Shown here: piece by piece, positions 1 to 7,670 of the stretch
Layout: each line of letters begins with the position of its first letter
How positions within the stretch are numbered: the first letter of the stretch is position 1
Assembly (NCBI GenBank): GCA_031431475.1
Contig: JANPDL010000019.1
Coordinates: forward strand, 25,100-89,099
Length of the DNA: 64,000 nucleotides
From: JADCCX01 sp031431475
Lineage (GTDB): Bacteria; Pseudomonadota; Alphaproteobacteria; Rhizobiales; Beijerinckiaceae
Direction of reading: 5' to 3'
The notes under the pieces: model-generated
What the model was told of the DNA's origin: nothing
What the model saw: the letters and a program-made list of their open reading frames with translations, nothing else
Database searches by the model: none
Program-made: the position numbers and the translations under genes

Positions 1-462
1 AAAACGCCGACGGACGACAAGCTGCCGCCCTACAAGCCCGTGGCGTTCACGGACCAGTCGAAATCCTTCTCCAACCCCGTGCATTGCGTGCGTATCTCCA
101 ACGACGGGCTCGTCTATGTCTGCGACCGGGCCAACGACCGCATCCAGGTGTTCAGGAAGGACGGCAGCTTTGTGAAGGAGTTCCAGGTGGAGCCGCAGAC
201 GCTGCAGAACGGCTCGGTCTGGGATCTGGTCCTCTCGCCGGACAAGGCGCAGCGCTACATCTTCGTAGCGGATGGCGCGAACATGCAGGTGATGACGCTG
301 GACCGCCAGACGGGCGAAAAGCTGTCGAGCTTCGGCAGGCCGGGGCGTCAGGCCGGGCAGCTCAAGTGGGTGCATAATATGGCGATTGACTCGGCCGGGA
401 CAATTTATACGGCCGAGGTAGGGGATGGAAGAAGGGTGCAGAAGTTCCGTTGGGGGAGGTGA
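1..462 (+). CDS. NHL-repeat beta-propeller protein, 3' part only
   Basis: The reading frame is open from the first base of the window to a TGA at 460-462, so this is the C-terminal 153 residues of a longer protein. Repeats of the form NDGLVYVCDRANDRIQVF and a later KFR-type strand match the NHL repeat, which builds beta-propellers. The spacing of blades (around residues 25-45, 70-95 and 120-145 of the visible part) fits this. In secreted bacterial proteins of this type the propeller is usually a binding or lyase-like platform, but the substrate cannot be told from here. A GTG at base 40 is not taken as the start because similarity to the fold already runs through it. Confidence 0.75.
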   Translation, partial: KTPTDDKLPPYKPVAFTDQSKSFSNPVHCVRISNDGLVYVCDRANDRIQVFRKDGSFVKEFQVEPQTLQNGSVWDLVLSPDKAQRYIFVADGANMQVMTLDRQTGEKLSSFGRPGRQAGQLKWVHNMAIDSAGTIYTAEVGDGRRVQKFRWGR

Positions 463-473
463 AGCGGGCCATC

Positions 474-1325
474 ATGCATCGGGTCAACTTTTTCGTTGTT
501 CTGCTGGTTGCGACAATCGCCATCACGATCCCCGTGAGGGCGCAGGCTGACCTGACCCGGGATGAGATGCGGGCGCGTTTGATACAGCTTCTGCAGGACC
601 CGGAGCACACACCGGGCAAACGCGCAGAATTCGTCGTCACGGATCCAGCGCTTATCCTCCCGGTCATCGAGGCGGAGATGACCCGGCTGGGGCCGCGCGA
701 CAGCTTCAGCAGGACCGATATCCGCCAGCTGGAGTTCCATGCGCCAAGCGCCTATTTCCAGATGTTGCGAAAGCCGCAAGGTCTGCGGGCTTTGGAGGGG
801 AAGATCGCCGCGCTTTATGCCTCGCCGCGCGTGACACGCCGCCCGTCGAAACTCGCCAGAGGCCAGATCGAGACCGTTGTGGACTACGGGTGGCTCGCCG
901 GTCCGCTCAAGAGTGACAGGGGAGCGATCGAGGTGGTGCGACAGGGCGACCGCTTTGAACGCGGATGGCCTTCCAGCCGCTTTCTTGCAGGTCTGATCGC
1001 CAGGGCCGCGCGCGACCACCCCTCCGAGGCGCGCGTCGTCGTACGGATCGATGCTCCGGAGTATCGCGCCGATGGGCAGTTCGAGATTGGCTACACCCGG
1101 CAGGGGTGGGACGACAGTCTGAATGGCTGGATCGACCTGACGACCAGAAGCGCGCGCGGTCTCTTGCCGGTCTACAGGGTCCAGCTCCCCAACGAGGATT
1201 TCTCGGCCTATGGCGATGGGCGCTACACCCTCTTCGAGGATTGTACGCCGCTTCCGGTGCCCAGAGGCGGCCGAGCAGCGGGATGGGTTGACCCGCGCAA
1301 GGGCAGGTGTGTCGGCATCGACTAG
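474..1325 (+). CDS. Secreted hypothetical protein
   Basis: I do not recognise a family. The protein of 283 residues starts with a classical signal peptide (MHRVNFFVVLLVATIAIT, cleavage likely after a VRAQA-type site near residue 20), so it should act in the periplasm or outside. The rest is soluble and rich in Arg and Asp, with no cysteine pair or metal motif that I can assign. The start at 474 is chosen over an upstream TTG at 450 because GGGGGAGG sits 12 bases before it, inside the end of the preceding gene, which suggests translational coupling with the NHL-repeat gene. Confidence 0.7.
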   Translation: MHRVNFFVVLLVATIAITIPVRAQADLTRDEMRARLIQLLQDPEHTPGKRAEFVVTDPALILPVIEAEMTRLGPRDSFSRTDIRQLEFHAPSAYFQMLRKPQGLRALEGKIAALYASPRVTRRPSKLARGQIETVVDYGWLAGPLKSDRGAIEVVRQGDRFERGWPSSRFLAGLIARAARDHPSEARVVVRIDAPEYRADGQFEIGYTRQGWDDSLNGWIDLTTRSARGLLPVYRVQLPNEDFSAYGDGRYTLFEDCTPLPVPRGGRAAGWVDPRKGRCVGID

Positions 1326-1551
1326 CCGAGACTGGTCGCATGCTGTCCGCATCGCGGCGAACGGCTTAGGAATTCAAACACTTGATGAAACCCTTTCAGA
1401 AATATCGCTGGGCAGGGGCAGGATGGTGCGGACGGCACCCTGTGCGTGAGAATGGGCAACTCGGGGACACTTGATGGCGTCACTGTAAAGCTCGAGACAC
1501 GCACCACGCTTGGGCAGTCGGTGTGGCGCAAGATATGAAGGCACAGGCATT
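1326..1551. other. Intergenic, no gene seen
   Basis: GC-rich spacer after the secreted protein. The open frames here lack ribosome binding sites and recognisable products. I see no clear promoter or terminator. It runs into the degenerate repeat cluster at 1552. Confidence 0.5.
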
Positions 1552-1598
1552 GTGCGTGTCTCGAGGCTACGCTTCGCGCCGCACCTCGACATGAGGAG
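1552..1598 (-). repeat. REP-like unit, degenerate copy
   Basis: Reads GTGCGTGTCTCGAGGC at one end and CCTCGACATGAGGAG at the other, which are the two ends of the REP-like unit repeated at 12.7, 14.7, 45.3 and 61.4 kb. The inner part differs from the other copies. Confidence 0.8.
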
Positions 1599-1624
1599 AT
1601 TTGAGTTTTGCAACGCTCAATAGA

Positions 1625-1668
1625 CCTCATCCTGAGGAGCCGCGCTTGCGGCGTCTCGAAGGACGCAC
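1625..1668 (+). repeat. Related repeat unit, variant (CTCATCCTGAGGAG type)
   Basis: CCTCATCCTGAGGAG followed by a short GC hairpin and GTCTCGAAGGACGCAC. It resembles the REP-like unit in architecture but with TCCTGAGG in place of TGTCGAGG. It is oriented opposite to the unit at 1552, so the two make a pair as at the other sites. Confidence 0.65.
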
Positions 1669-1716
1669 GGAGCGTGTGCAACTATTGCGGCAAGGCAGGG
1701 AGGCCTGCATCAGCTT

Positions 1717-1764
1717 GGTGCGTGCTTCGAGACGCCCTTTTTGGGGCTCCTCAGCATGAGGAGG
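1717..1764 (-). repeat. Related repeat unit, degenerate copy
   Basis: GGTGCGTGCTTCGAGACGCC, a short spacer, then GGCTCCTCAGCATGAGGAGG. It is the inverse of the unit at 1625 with several changes. Three units within about 210 bases make this the most decayed of the repeat sites in the window. Confidence 0.6.
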
Positions 1765-1822
1765 TTGGTGGATGGTTGGAAATGGATTTACACCGCATCC
1801 ACGCAATTTCCACGTCTGTAGT

Positions 1823-2639
1823 TTACATGTCACCGCCCGGACCAGTTCCATATCCGAGAACGATGGATAAAAAACGAAATAAACTGTTATAAAAAACAAT
1901 TAATAAAATGGGTATGAATATTAATATCAAAAATTTTATCAATTTATTTTGAAAAAAACTAATATATTTTCCTTTTGTGAAGAAATTTATTACGAAAAGG
2001 AAAGCAAAAATACTTACTGTAAATTCTGCTAATGATCTGTATTTATAACTAATAATTCTATAAAATAGATTATTGACATATTCAAAGAAATTTTCATCAA
2101 AAGAGGTAATTCCTTCTATGATATTGTTTTTTGAAAGATTCTTTACAGGAAAATTAATTGCTGGGCATTTTCCAGAATTCTCAGAAATCAACCTGATGGA
2201 AATTCTATCTCCCGGATTCATCAAAAAAATTTTCTTTAGCGATAAATAGCGTTTTATTATTATTATCTACTAATAACTTTAACACGTTTGGATTTTCTGT
2301 GATAGAAAATCCAATTATTGACTTGTTTGTGATGTCAAGCGATATCGGAGAAACTATATCTTCTGGAGTAATTGGTCTATTTCCAATGTTCCTAATGTTA
2401 ATATGGCAATTATATAATTCAGATATTTGCTTGTCATCAATCAAAAAATTCAAATTCTTTAAATCGCTATCTTTAGAAAGAAATGAATTAAATTCACCCG
2501 AATTGTATGAAATACGATAGTCAGGTAGACTACGATAGCTCAAAAATGCAGCTAATAGCGTCGCAACGACACCTAAAATCCCGACAATCGCGGTCGCATT
2601 TCGCTTAAGAATAGAGGCAGAGACCGTTATCAATTCCAA
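1823..2639 (-). pseudogene. AT-rich membrane protein gene, interrupted by a +1 frameshift
   Basis: Two overlapping frames read as one protein. The upstream frame (2639 to 2205) gives an N-terminal membrane segment (residues about 12-33) and a soluble domain with NIRNIGNRPITPEDIV. The downstream frame (2224 to 1823) continues with NPGDRISIRLISENSGK and two more membrane segments. The join falls in a run of seven T (bases 2223-2229 on the plus strand as A). Removing one T fuses the frames into KENFLMNPGDR without a stop. The full product would be about 271 residues with three membrane helices. The region is strikingly AT-rich compared with its neighbours, which suggests transfer from elsewhere. 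The start is a TTG with AGGA close by, or a second TTG six bases further in. I do not recognise the family. The frameshift could be real decay, slippage during expression, or a sequencing error. Confidence 0.6.
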
Positions 2640-2723
2640 TCCTCACAATATCGGCTGTATGGATAACGTGAATTTGGACGGAAGCAATATGTTATCCCTT
2701 CTCAGATGGATATTATTTTCGGG

Positions 2724-3764
2724 CTACCCCCCCGTCATGCTCATATGCCTTCCAACGGCAGGCACCATCTTCCGCCGGTCGATCACGAAATCATGCCCCT
2801 TGGGCTTGCGCGTGATCGCCTCGTCAATGGCCGCATAAAGCCCCGCATCGCTCTCCGATGCCCGCAGCGGCTTGCGCAGATCCGTCGCATCCTCCTGCCC
2901 CAGGCACATGAACAATGTCCCCGTACAGGTCACGCGCACGCGGTTGCAGCTTTCGCAGAAATTGTGGGTGAGCGGCGTGATGAAGCCGAGCCTGCCGCCG
3001 GTTTCCTTCACGTCCATGTAGCGTGCCGGGCCGCCGGTGCCGTGGGTGCTGTCGTTGAGGGTGAAGCGGTTCATGATGTCGGCGCGCAGGCGTGACAATG
3101 GGAGATACTGGTCGATGCGCTCGCCGTCGATCTCGCCCAGTGGCATCACCTCGATGAAGGTGAGGTCCATACCGCGCCCGTGGGCCCAGCGGATCATTGC
3201 CTCCCATTCGGCTTCGGTGTCGCCCTTCAGCGCCACGGCGTTGATCTTGACCTGGAGGTCCGCTTTCTGCGCGGCGTCGATTCCCTCTATCACCCGCGCC
3301 AGATCACCCCAGCGCGTCAGCGCCTTGAAGCGGTCGGCATCAAGCGTATCCAGCGAGACATTGACGCGCTTCACGCCGCAATCCGCCAGTTCCTGAGCGT
3401 ATTTCGCAAGCTGCGAGCCGTTGGTGGTCACCGTCAATTCATCCAACGCACCGGTCACGAGGTGCCGGGACAGCGAGCGGAACAGCGTCATGATGTCCCG
3501 CCGAACCAGCGGCTCGCCGCCGGTGATGCGCAGTTTGCGCGCGCCCTTGGCGACGAAGGCGGAGCAGAGCCGGTCCAGCTCCTCTAGCGTCAGCAAATCC
3601 TGCTTGGGCAGGAAGCTCATGTGCTCGGACATGCAATAGACGCAGCGGAAATCGCAGCGGTCGGTGACGGAGACGCGCAGATAGCTGATGGTACGCCCGA
3701 ACGGGTCGATCATCGGCTGGGCGATGGCTTTCGCGTTGAGGGCGGGAGGAAGGCTGATGCTCAC
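2724..3764 (-). CDS. moaA: GTP 3',8-cyclase MoaA
   Basis: MoaA is a cytosolic radical-SAM enzyme. It carries out the first step of molybdenum cofactor synthesis, turning GTP into 3',8-cyclo-GTP. The protein has 346 residues, the usual length. The SAM-binding cluster motif CDFRCVYC lies at residues 37-44 and the GGEP motif follows near 80. The second cluster has the spacing CX2CX13C (CESC then MCLG) near residues 265-285, and the chain ends in the GG pair typical of active MoaA. No other moa gene lies next to it, so the rest of the pathway is elsewhere. A divergent DUF971 gene starts 84 bases away. The ATG at 3764 fits the family's N-terminus. Confidence 0.96.
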   Translation of the reverse strand: MSISLPPALNAKAIAQPMIDPFGRTISYLRVSVTDRCDFRCVYCMSEHMSFLPKQDLLTLEELDRLCSAFVAKGARKLRITGGEPLVRRDIMTLFRSLSRHLVTGALDELTVTTNGSQLAKYAQELADCGVKRVNVSLDTLDADRFKALTRWGDLARVIEGIDAAQKADLQVKINAVALKGDTEAEWEAMIRWAHGRGMDLTFIEVMPLGEIDGERIDQYLPLSRLRADIMNRFTLNDSTHGTGGPARYMDVKETGGRLGFITPLTHNFCESCNRVRVTCTGTLFMCLGQEDATDLRKPLRASESDAGLYAAIDEAITRKPKGHDFVIDRRKMVPAVGRHMSMTGG

Positions 3765-3848
3765 GTGTGGTCCTCAGAGTGGTGGCTTGCCTGAACTTGC
3801 CATCATTCTATAGGTGGCGCTTCCCCGCATGGGAAGCAAGGGCATGAC

Positions 3849-4205
3849 ATGACGCGCTGGCCGACCGAACTGACGCTCGCCAAAGACAAGCGGGCGCTGA
3901 GCATCACGTTCGAGGATGGTGTTTCGCACAGCCTGTCTGCGGAATACCTGCGTGTGATGAGTCCTAGCGCGGAAGTGCAGGGCCATTCGCCAGACCAGCG
4001 CAAGACCGTGGGTGGCAAGCAGGACGTGATGATCCTCAACGTCATCCCGGTCGGCAATTATGCTGTGCGCCTGACGTTCGATGACATGCATTCTACCGGG
4101 ATTTTCGGCTGGGATTATCTGGATAAGCTCGGGCGCGAGCATGGGGAGCGCTGGGAGGCTTATGTCGCGGAGCTGGCGGCGAAGGGGATGACTCGGGGGC
4201 GGTGA
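3849..4205 (+). CDS. DUF971 domain protein
   Basis: A 118-residue cytosolic protein that consists of a single DUF971 domain, the fold also found at the N-terminus of gamma-butyrobetaine hydroxylase. Visible family traits are WPTEL near the start, SFEDG-like LSITFEDG at about 18-25, LRVMSPSAEVQGH in the middle, and GIFGWDYL with a conserved Trp near residue 85. Members are often linked to iron-sulfur or molybdenum cofactor genes, and here the gene is divergent from moaA. The exact role is not established and I do not infer one beyond that link. Confidence 0.88.
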   Translation: MTRWPTELTLAKDKRALSITFEDGVSHSLSAEYLRVMSPSAEVQGHSPDQRKTVGGKQDVMILNVIPVGNYAVRLTFDDMHSTGIFGWDYLDKLGREHGERWEAYVAELAAKGMTRGR

Positions 4206-4209
4206 GGGT

Positions 4210-4962
4210 TCACCCCACGATATCAGGTGTCTTCCAGCCGATATGCTGCCCGCCGTCCACCGCGATCATCTGGCCCGTCACGCTTTCCGCTTCCGCCAGA
4301 TACACCACGGCGTCGGCGATCTCGCGCGGGTCCACCTGTTGCTGTAGCAGGACGCCCGCCGCTTCCTGCCGCACGCCCTCCTCGCCATCATGAATGTTAC
4401 CCAACGTAGGCCCCGGTCCCACGGCGTTGACACGGATTCGGGGGGCTAGCGTCTGCGCCATGGTGCGCGTCGCGGTCCACAGTGCAGCTTTGCTCAGCGT
4501 GTAGGAATAGAATTCCGGCGTCAGCTTCCAGACACGCTGGTCGATGATGTTGACGATCGCGCCCTTTCGATCCAGGGGCAGGGTCGCAGCAAAGTCCTTT
4601 GCCAGCACGGACGGCGCGCGGATATTCACTGAAAACTGTCGGTTCCAGGTTGGTACGTCGATTGTGTGCAGCGTGTCCGCGATGAAGAGCGAGGCATTGT
4701 TCACGAGCAGCGTCACCGGACCGAAGGGCCTGCTGACTTCCGCAATCAGGGCGGCTACGGGATCAGGCATGGCGAGATCGGCCTGCACCACAGCAGCGTG
4801 GCCGCCTTTTGCACGGATATACACCGCCAGTGCATCGGCCTCTGCCCGCGAGGCGTTGCAATGGATGACGACAGCATAATCCTTCGCTGCCAGCGCCTCG
4901 ACGATGGCACGGCCGATGCGTTTGGCTCCTCCGGTGACCAGCGCCACCTTCCGCTCAGTCAT
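4210..4962 (-). CDS. FolM-like pteridine reductase, SDR family
   Basis: A short-chain dehydrogenase of 250 residues. The cofactor motif reads TGGAKRIG (residues 9-16). The Arg is a mark of NADPH-dependent pteridine reductases (PTR1/FolM), and the usual catalytic Ser is replaced by Asp in NIIDQRVWKL, followed by YSYTLSK with the catalytic Tyr and Lys. NNAS and the C-terminal VDGGQ are also present. This points to reduction of dihydropterins such as dihydromonapterin, or of dihydrofolate, rather than to a sugar or fatty acid SDR. The start at the ATG at 4962 is chosen because MTERKVALVTGG is the normal N-terminus. It overlaps the end of the glycosyltransferase gene by 8 bases, so the two are probably one operon. 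Confidence 0.85.
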   Translation of the reverse strand: MTERKVALVTGGAKRIGRAIVEALAAKDYAVVIHCNASRAEADALAVYIRAKGGHAAVVQADLAMPDPVAALIAEVSRPFGPVTLLVNNASLFIADTLHTIDVPTWNRQFSVNIRAPSVLAKDFAATLPLDRKGAIVNIIDQRVWKLTPEFYSYTLSKAALWTATRTMAQTLAPRIRVNAVGPGPTLGNIHDGEEGVRQEAAGVLLQQQVDPREIADAVVYLAEAESVTGQMIAVDGGQHIGWKTPDIVG

Positions 4963-5785
4963 GCTTGCCGCCGTCCTTTCGCTTCTCATTCTCACGCGAT
5001 CTTGCCTTTTCCACCATCCGCCGCTCCACGTCCTTGGCCACGCGCAGCCAGCGGTAGAACGCATAGTTCATGGAGGTCATGAAGCCGTAGATGCCGCGCA
5101 CGGCGTGGCGGCGCAGGATATAGGCCTTGAAGAACGATGCCGGGAATTCGACAAACAGCCGCCACGTCGGCACATGCTCGCCGCGCATTGCCAGATCCTT
5201 CGACTGCTGGGTGGTATAGTCGTTCAGCTTTGCCATCTGGTCGCCGATGGACCGCACCGAGAAATGGTGGATCATGCCCTTGAGACGCCTGAAATTCGCG
5301 CCGTCCGGGAATGCCACGCGATCGTGCACGATGCTGTCAACGTAGCGGCCCTTGTCCCGCCGGTAGAGGCGCACAGGGGCCAGCGCATAGGCCAGCGGAT
5401 GGGGAGCATCCTCACCCGGAAAGATTTCGGCAATGCGGACCTCGAAGCCATCGACGCCTTCGGCGGTAGCTGTCAGCGCAGCCCTGATCTCCTGCGCCAG
5501 GTCGGTTGGAACTACCTCGTCCGCGTCGATGTTGAACAGCCAGAGATGGCGGCAATTGTCCTCGGCGAAGCGCTTCTGCGGGCCAAAGCCCGGCCAGTCG
5601 TTGTGAATGACGCGGGCTCCAAGCCCTTCTGCAATGGCAACCGTGGCATCGGTGGAGCCAGAATCCACCACGAGAATATCATCGGACAAACCGCGCACGG
5701 CCTCGATGGTGCGGGCAATGCGGTCCGCCTCATTGCGCGCGATGATGAAGATCGACAGGCCAGGAACAGGTGCAGGCGTATTCAT
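4955..5785 (-). CDS. Family 2 glycosyltransferase, WaaE/KdtX-like
   Basis: A GT-A fold glycosyltransferase of 276 residues without a signal peptide. The N-terminal domain shows LSIFIIARNEADRI, then VVDSGSTDAT, and the metal-binding FNIDADE near residue 90. The C-terminal part with RRHAVRGIYGF and many basic residues looks membrane-associated. The pattern matches the beta-1,4-glucosyltransferase branch used in LPS core assembly (WaaE/KdtX). The acceptor sugar is an inference. The FolM-like gene follows with an overlap. The ATG at 5785 is preferred to the TTG just upstream. Confidence 0.85.
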   Translation of the reverse strand: MNTPAPVPGLSIFIIARNEADRIARTIEAVRGLSDDILVVDSGSTDATVAIAEGLGARVIHNDWPGFGPQKRFAEDNCRHLWLFNIDADEVVPTDLAQEIRAALTATAEGVDGFEVRIAEIFPGEDAPHPLAYALAPVRLYRRDKGRYVDSIVHDRVAFPDGANFRRLKGMIHHFSVRSIGDQMAKLNDYTTQQSKDLAMRGEHVPTWRLFVEFPASFFKAYILRRHAVRGIYGFMTSMNYAFYRWLRVAKDVERRMVEKARSRENEKRKDGGKHD

Positions 5786-6040
5786 CAAGCGTCCTGCCTG
5801 CTCATGAAAAAACTCCGGAGGACCATCCGTTCAAGGCCCGGAAATGTGTGCTCTGTCAGTGGCATAGCTTGTCGCTGCGGGCAAGGGATCGCCGCACTGG
5901 AAGGTGTGGCCAAATTGGGGCAGTAACGATTCATTAAACGAATTCAAGGGTTTCGAGTGAGGCTTGGTTAAGGTTGCGCTATCCCTAAGAACAATACGAA
6001 AAACCGGTCTTTCGTGGAAAGGCCTGACGGAGCAACTTCG

Positions 6041-6649
6041 ATGCGCATTTCGATGACACCAGCTTCTGCTGCTCTGGCATTCGCAGCTATGGCGTTCATG
6101 ATGCCTGCTGCTGCTGTCGCCCAGCAAGCTGGTCCTGCGCCAAACTGGACCGGTCTTTATGCCGGTGTCCACGGTGGCGTTGGCGCGGGCAGCATTCGCG
6201 GCGGATCGGCGACGGGTGGCCTCATCGGAGGACAGGTCGGCTTCAATGCGCAGGCGGACCGCGTGGTGCTCGGCGTCGAAGGCGATGCGACGTCATCGGG
6301 TTTCGAGCACAAGGGTTTCAACGGTGGTGGCCAGACGTTCCGGCAGAAATGGGTTGGTTCGCTGCGCGGCCGGGCCGGTTATGCCTTCGATCAGGTCATG
6401 CCCTACGGCACCATGGGCGTTGCGGCTTCGAGCAATGAGTTCTCGGACGGCGCGGGCAAGGCCGACAAGAAGACATTGGGCTGGGCCGTTGGCGCTGGCC
6501 TTGAAGCCAAGCTGACGGAGCGTATCAGCGCACGCGGTGAGGTCATCCATTATGCACTCGGCACCGGAACCTACAACACGCCCGTCGCCACCTATCGCCT
6601 CGACAGCCGCACCAATGTGCTGCGCGCCGGTGTGAACTACCGGTTCTGA
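6041..6649 (+). CDS. Omp25/Omp31-like outer membrane protein, divergent copy
   Basis: A predicted eight-stranded outer membrane beta-barrel of 202 residues. A signal peptide (MRISMTPASAALAFAAMAFM, ending AAAVAQ) is followed by WTGLYAGVHGG, which is the family's first strand, alternating Gly-rich strands, GSLRGRAGYAF, and the C-terminal VLRAGVNYRF with the terminal Phe needed for barrel insertion. It lacks the proline-rich linker seen after the signal peptide in the two paralogues downstream and is the most divergent of the three. The ATG at 6041 has GGAG nine bases upstream. In Brucella such proteins shape the outer membrane and bind LPS, and a similar structural role is inferred. Confidence 0.88.
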   Translation: MRISMTPASAALAFAAMAFMMPAAAVAQQAGPAPNWTGLYAGVHGGVGAGSIRGGSATGGLIGGQVGFNAQADRVVLGVEGDATSSGFEHKGFNGGGQTFRQKWVGSLRGRAGYAFDQVMPYGTMGVAASSNEFSDGAGKADKKTLGWAVGAGLEAKLTERISARGEVIHYALGTGTYNTPVATYRLDSRTNVLRAGVNYRF

Positions 6650-6733
6650 CGCAAAGCAGACTGAATTTTTTTCGCCAACCTTCCCAACCCAAGAGCGGCA
6701 TCGATCCGCCAAACCAGCCCATGGAGCCCCACC

Positions 6734-7405
6734 ATGAATCGCCTTCTTCTCTCCGCTGCCCTTCTTGTCCTCACCGCTCCCGGCTTCGTGACGTCTGCTT
6801 CTGCAGCTGACGTACCGGGACGACGCGCACCGCAGCCTGTCTTCACACAAGCTCCGCCAATGTTCACCTGGACCGGGTTCTATCTTGGTGCGAACGCCGG
6901 TGCCATATGGGGTGATTTCACCAAGACCGGAAAGCCTATCGATGCGAAGGCCGGGTTCACCGGTGGCATCACGGCTGGTTATAACCACCAGATCAACAAC
7001 ATCGTGCTTGGTTTGGAAGGCGACTACAACTATTCGGGCCTTGGCGGTCGCGGTCTGATTTTGCCTGGCCCTGCCGCCGTCAAAGGTGAGTTGACCAGCT
7101 TCGGTACCGTGCGTGGCCGCCTCGGCGTCGCGTTTGACCGCGCCCTGATCTACGGCACTGGCGGTTATGCGTTTGGCTTCTCCTCGCTGGAGAGCGGCTT
7201 TCTCAAGAGCACGTCCAGCCACCATGGGTATGTTGTCGGTGCAGGCCTTGAGTATGCCTTCACACAGAATATCTCGGCCAAGGCGGAATATCTTTACATG
7301 CCGCTCGATTCGAAGAATGCCCTGACCATTCCAGGCTTCGGCGTGGGTTCCAAGACCGGTATTGATGCCAATGTCCTGCGCGCTGGCGTGAACTACCGCT
7401 TCTGA
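6734..7405 (+). CDS. Omp25/Omp31-like outer membrane protein
   Basis: A 223-residue outer membrane barrel, second of three in tandem. The signal peptide ends in SASAADVP, followed by a short Pro-rich linker and FTWTGFYLGANAGA. Strands such as GLEGDYNYSG, FGTVRGRLG, and the end VLRAGVNYRF are diagnostic. It starts 85 bases after the first copy and is followed by a strong terminator at 7435-7466, so it is probably transcribed alone or together with the first copy. It is closer in sequence to the third copy than to the first. Confidence 0.92.
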   Translation: MNRLLLSAALLVLTAPGFVTSASAADVPGRRAPQPVFTQAPPMFTWTGFYLGANAGAIWGDFTKTGKPIDAKAGFTGGITAGYNHQINNIVLGLEGDYNYSGLGGRGLILPGPAAVKGELTSFGTVRGRLGVAFDRALIYGTGGYAFGFSSLESGFLKSTSSHHGYVVGAGLEYAFTQNISAKAEYLYMPLDSKNALTIPGFGVGSKTGIDANVLRAGVNYRF

Positions 7406-7434
7406 TCCAGATATCTCGCTATCCAGTGCTGACC

Positions 7435-7466
7435 AAAAGCTCCGGAATTCGTGCCGGGGCTTTTTT
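7435..7466 (+). terminator. Rho-independent terminator after the second Omp gene
   Basis: AAAGCTCCGG and CCGGGGCTTTT form a stem around AATTCGTG, followed by a run of six T. It ends the plus-strand transcript of the second Omp gene. Confidence 0.85.
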
Positions 7467-7486
7467 CGTGGCGTCAGCAGAATAGT

Positions 7487-7504
7487 GACTGTTGGGTAAC
7501 AGTC
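7487..7504. promoter_or_regulatory. Perfect 7-bp inverted repeat before the third Omp gene
   Basis: GACTGTT, four bases, AACAGTC. It lies between the terminator of the second Omp gene and the start of the third, so it could be an operator or a leader hairpin. There is no independent support. Confidence 0.3.
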
Positions 7505-7670
7505 GCGTGAGGAAGGTCCGCTGCCATCTCTCGATCCTTCTTTCGCCGCTTTGTCGCCTCGTTTGGGACCGAGGTGGAGGTCCGGCCCCGAGGGCCATGC
7601 ATGCAGGGAACCTTCCGCCCGATCAGACGTTTGTGATGTGTGCGGATTTTTTTCCACAAGGAGTTGAAGA

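Noticed and set aside
3765..3848. Molybdenum cofactor riboswitch before moaA
   Set aside because: The gap is only 84 bases and no moco-aptamer helices could be drawn.
5100..5800. Plus-strand protein antisense to the glycosyltransferase
   Set aside because: Long frame without a start signal. It mirrors the codons of a clear family 2 glycosyltransferase on the minus strand.
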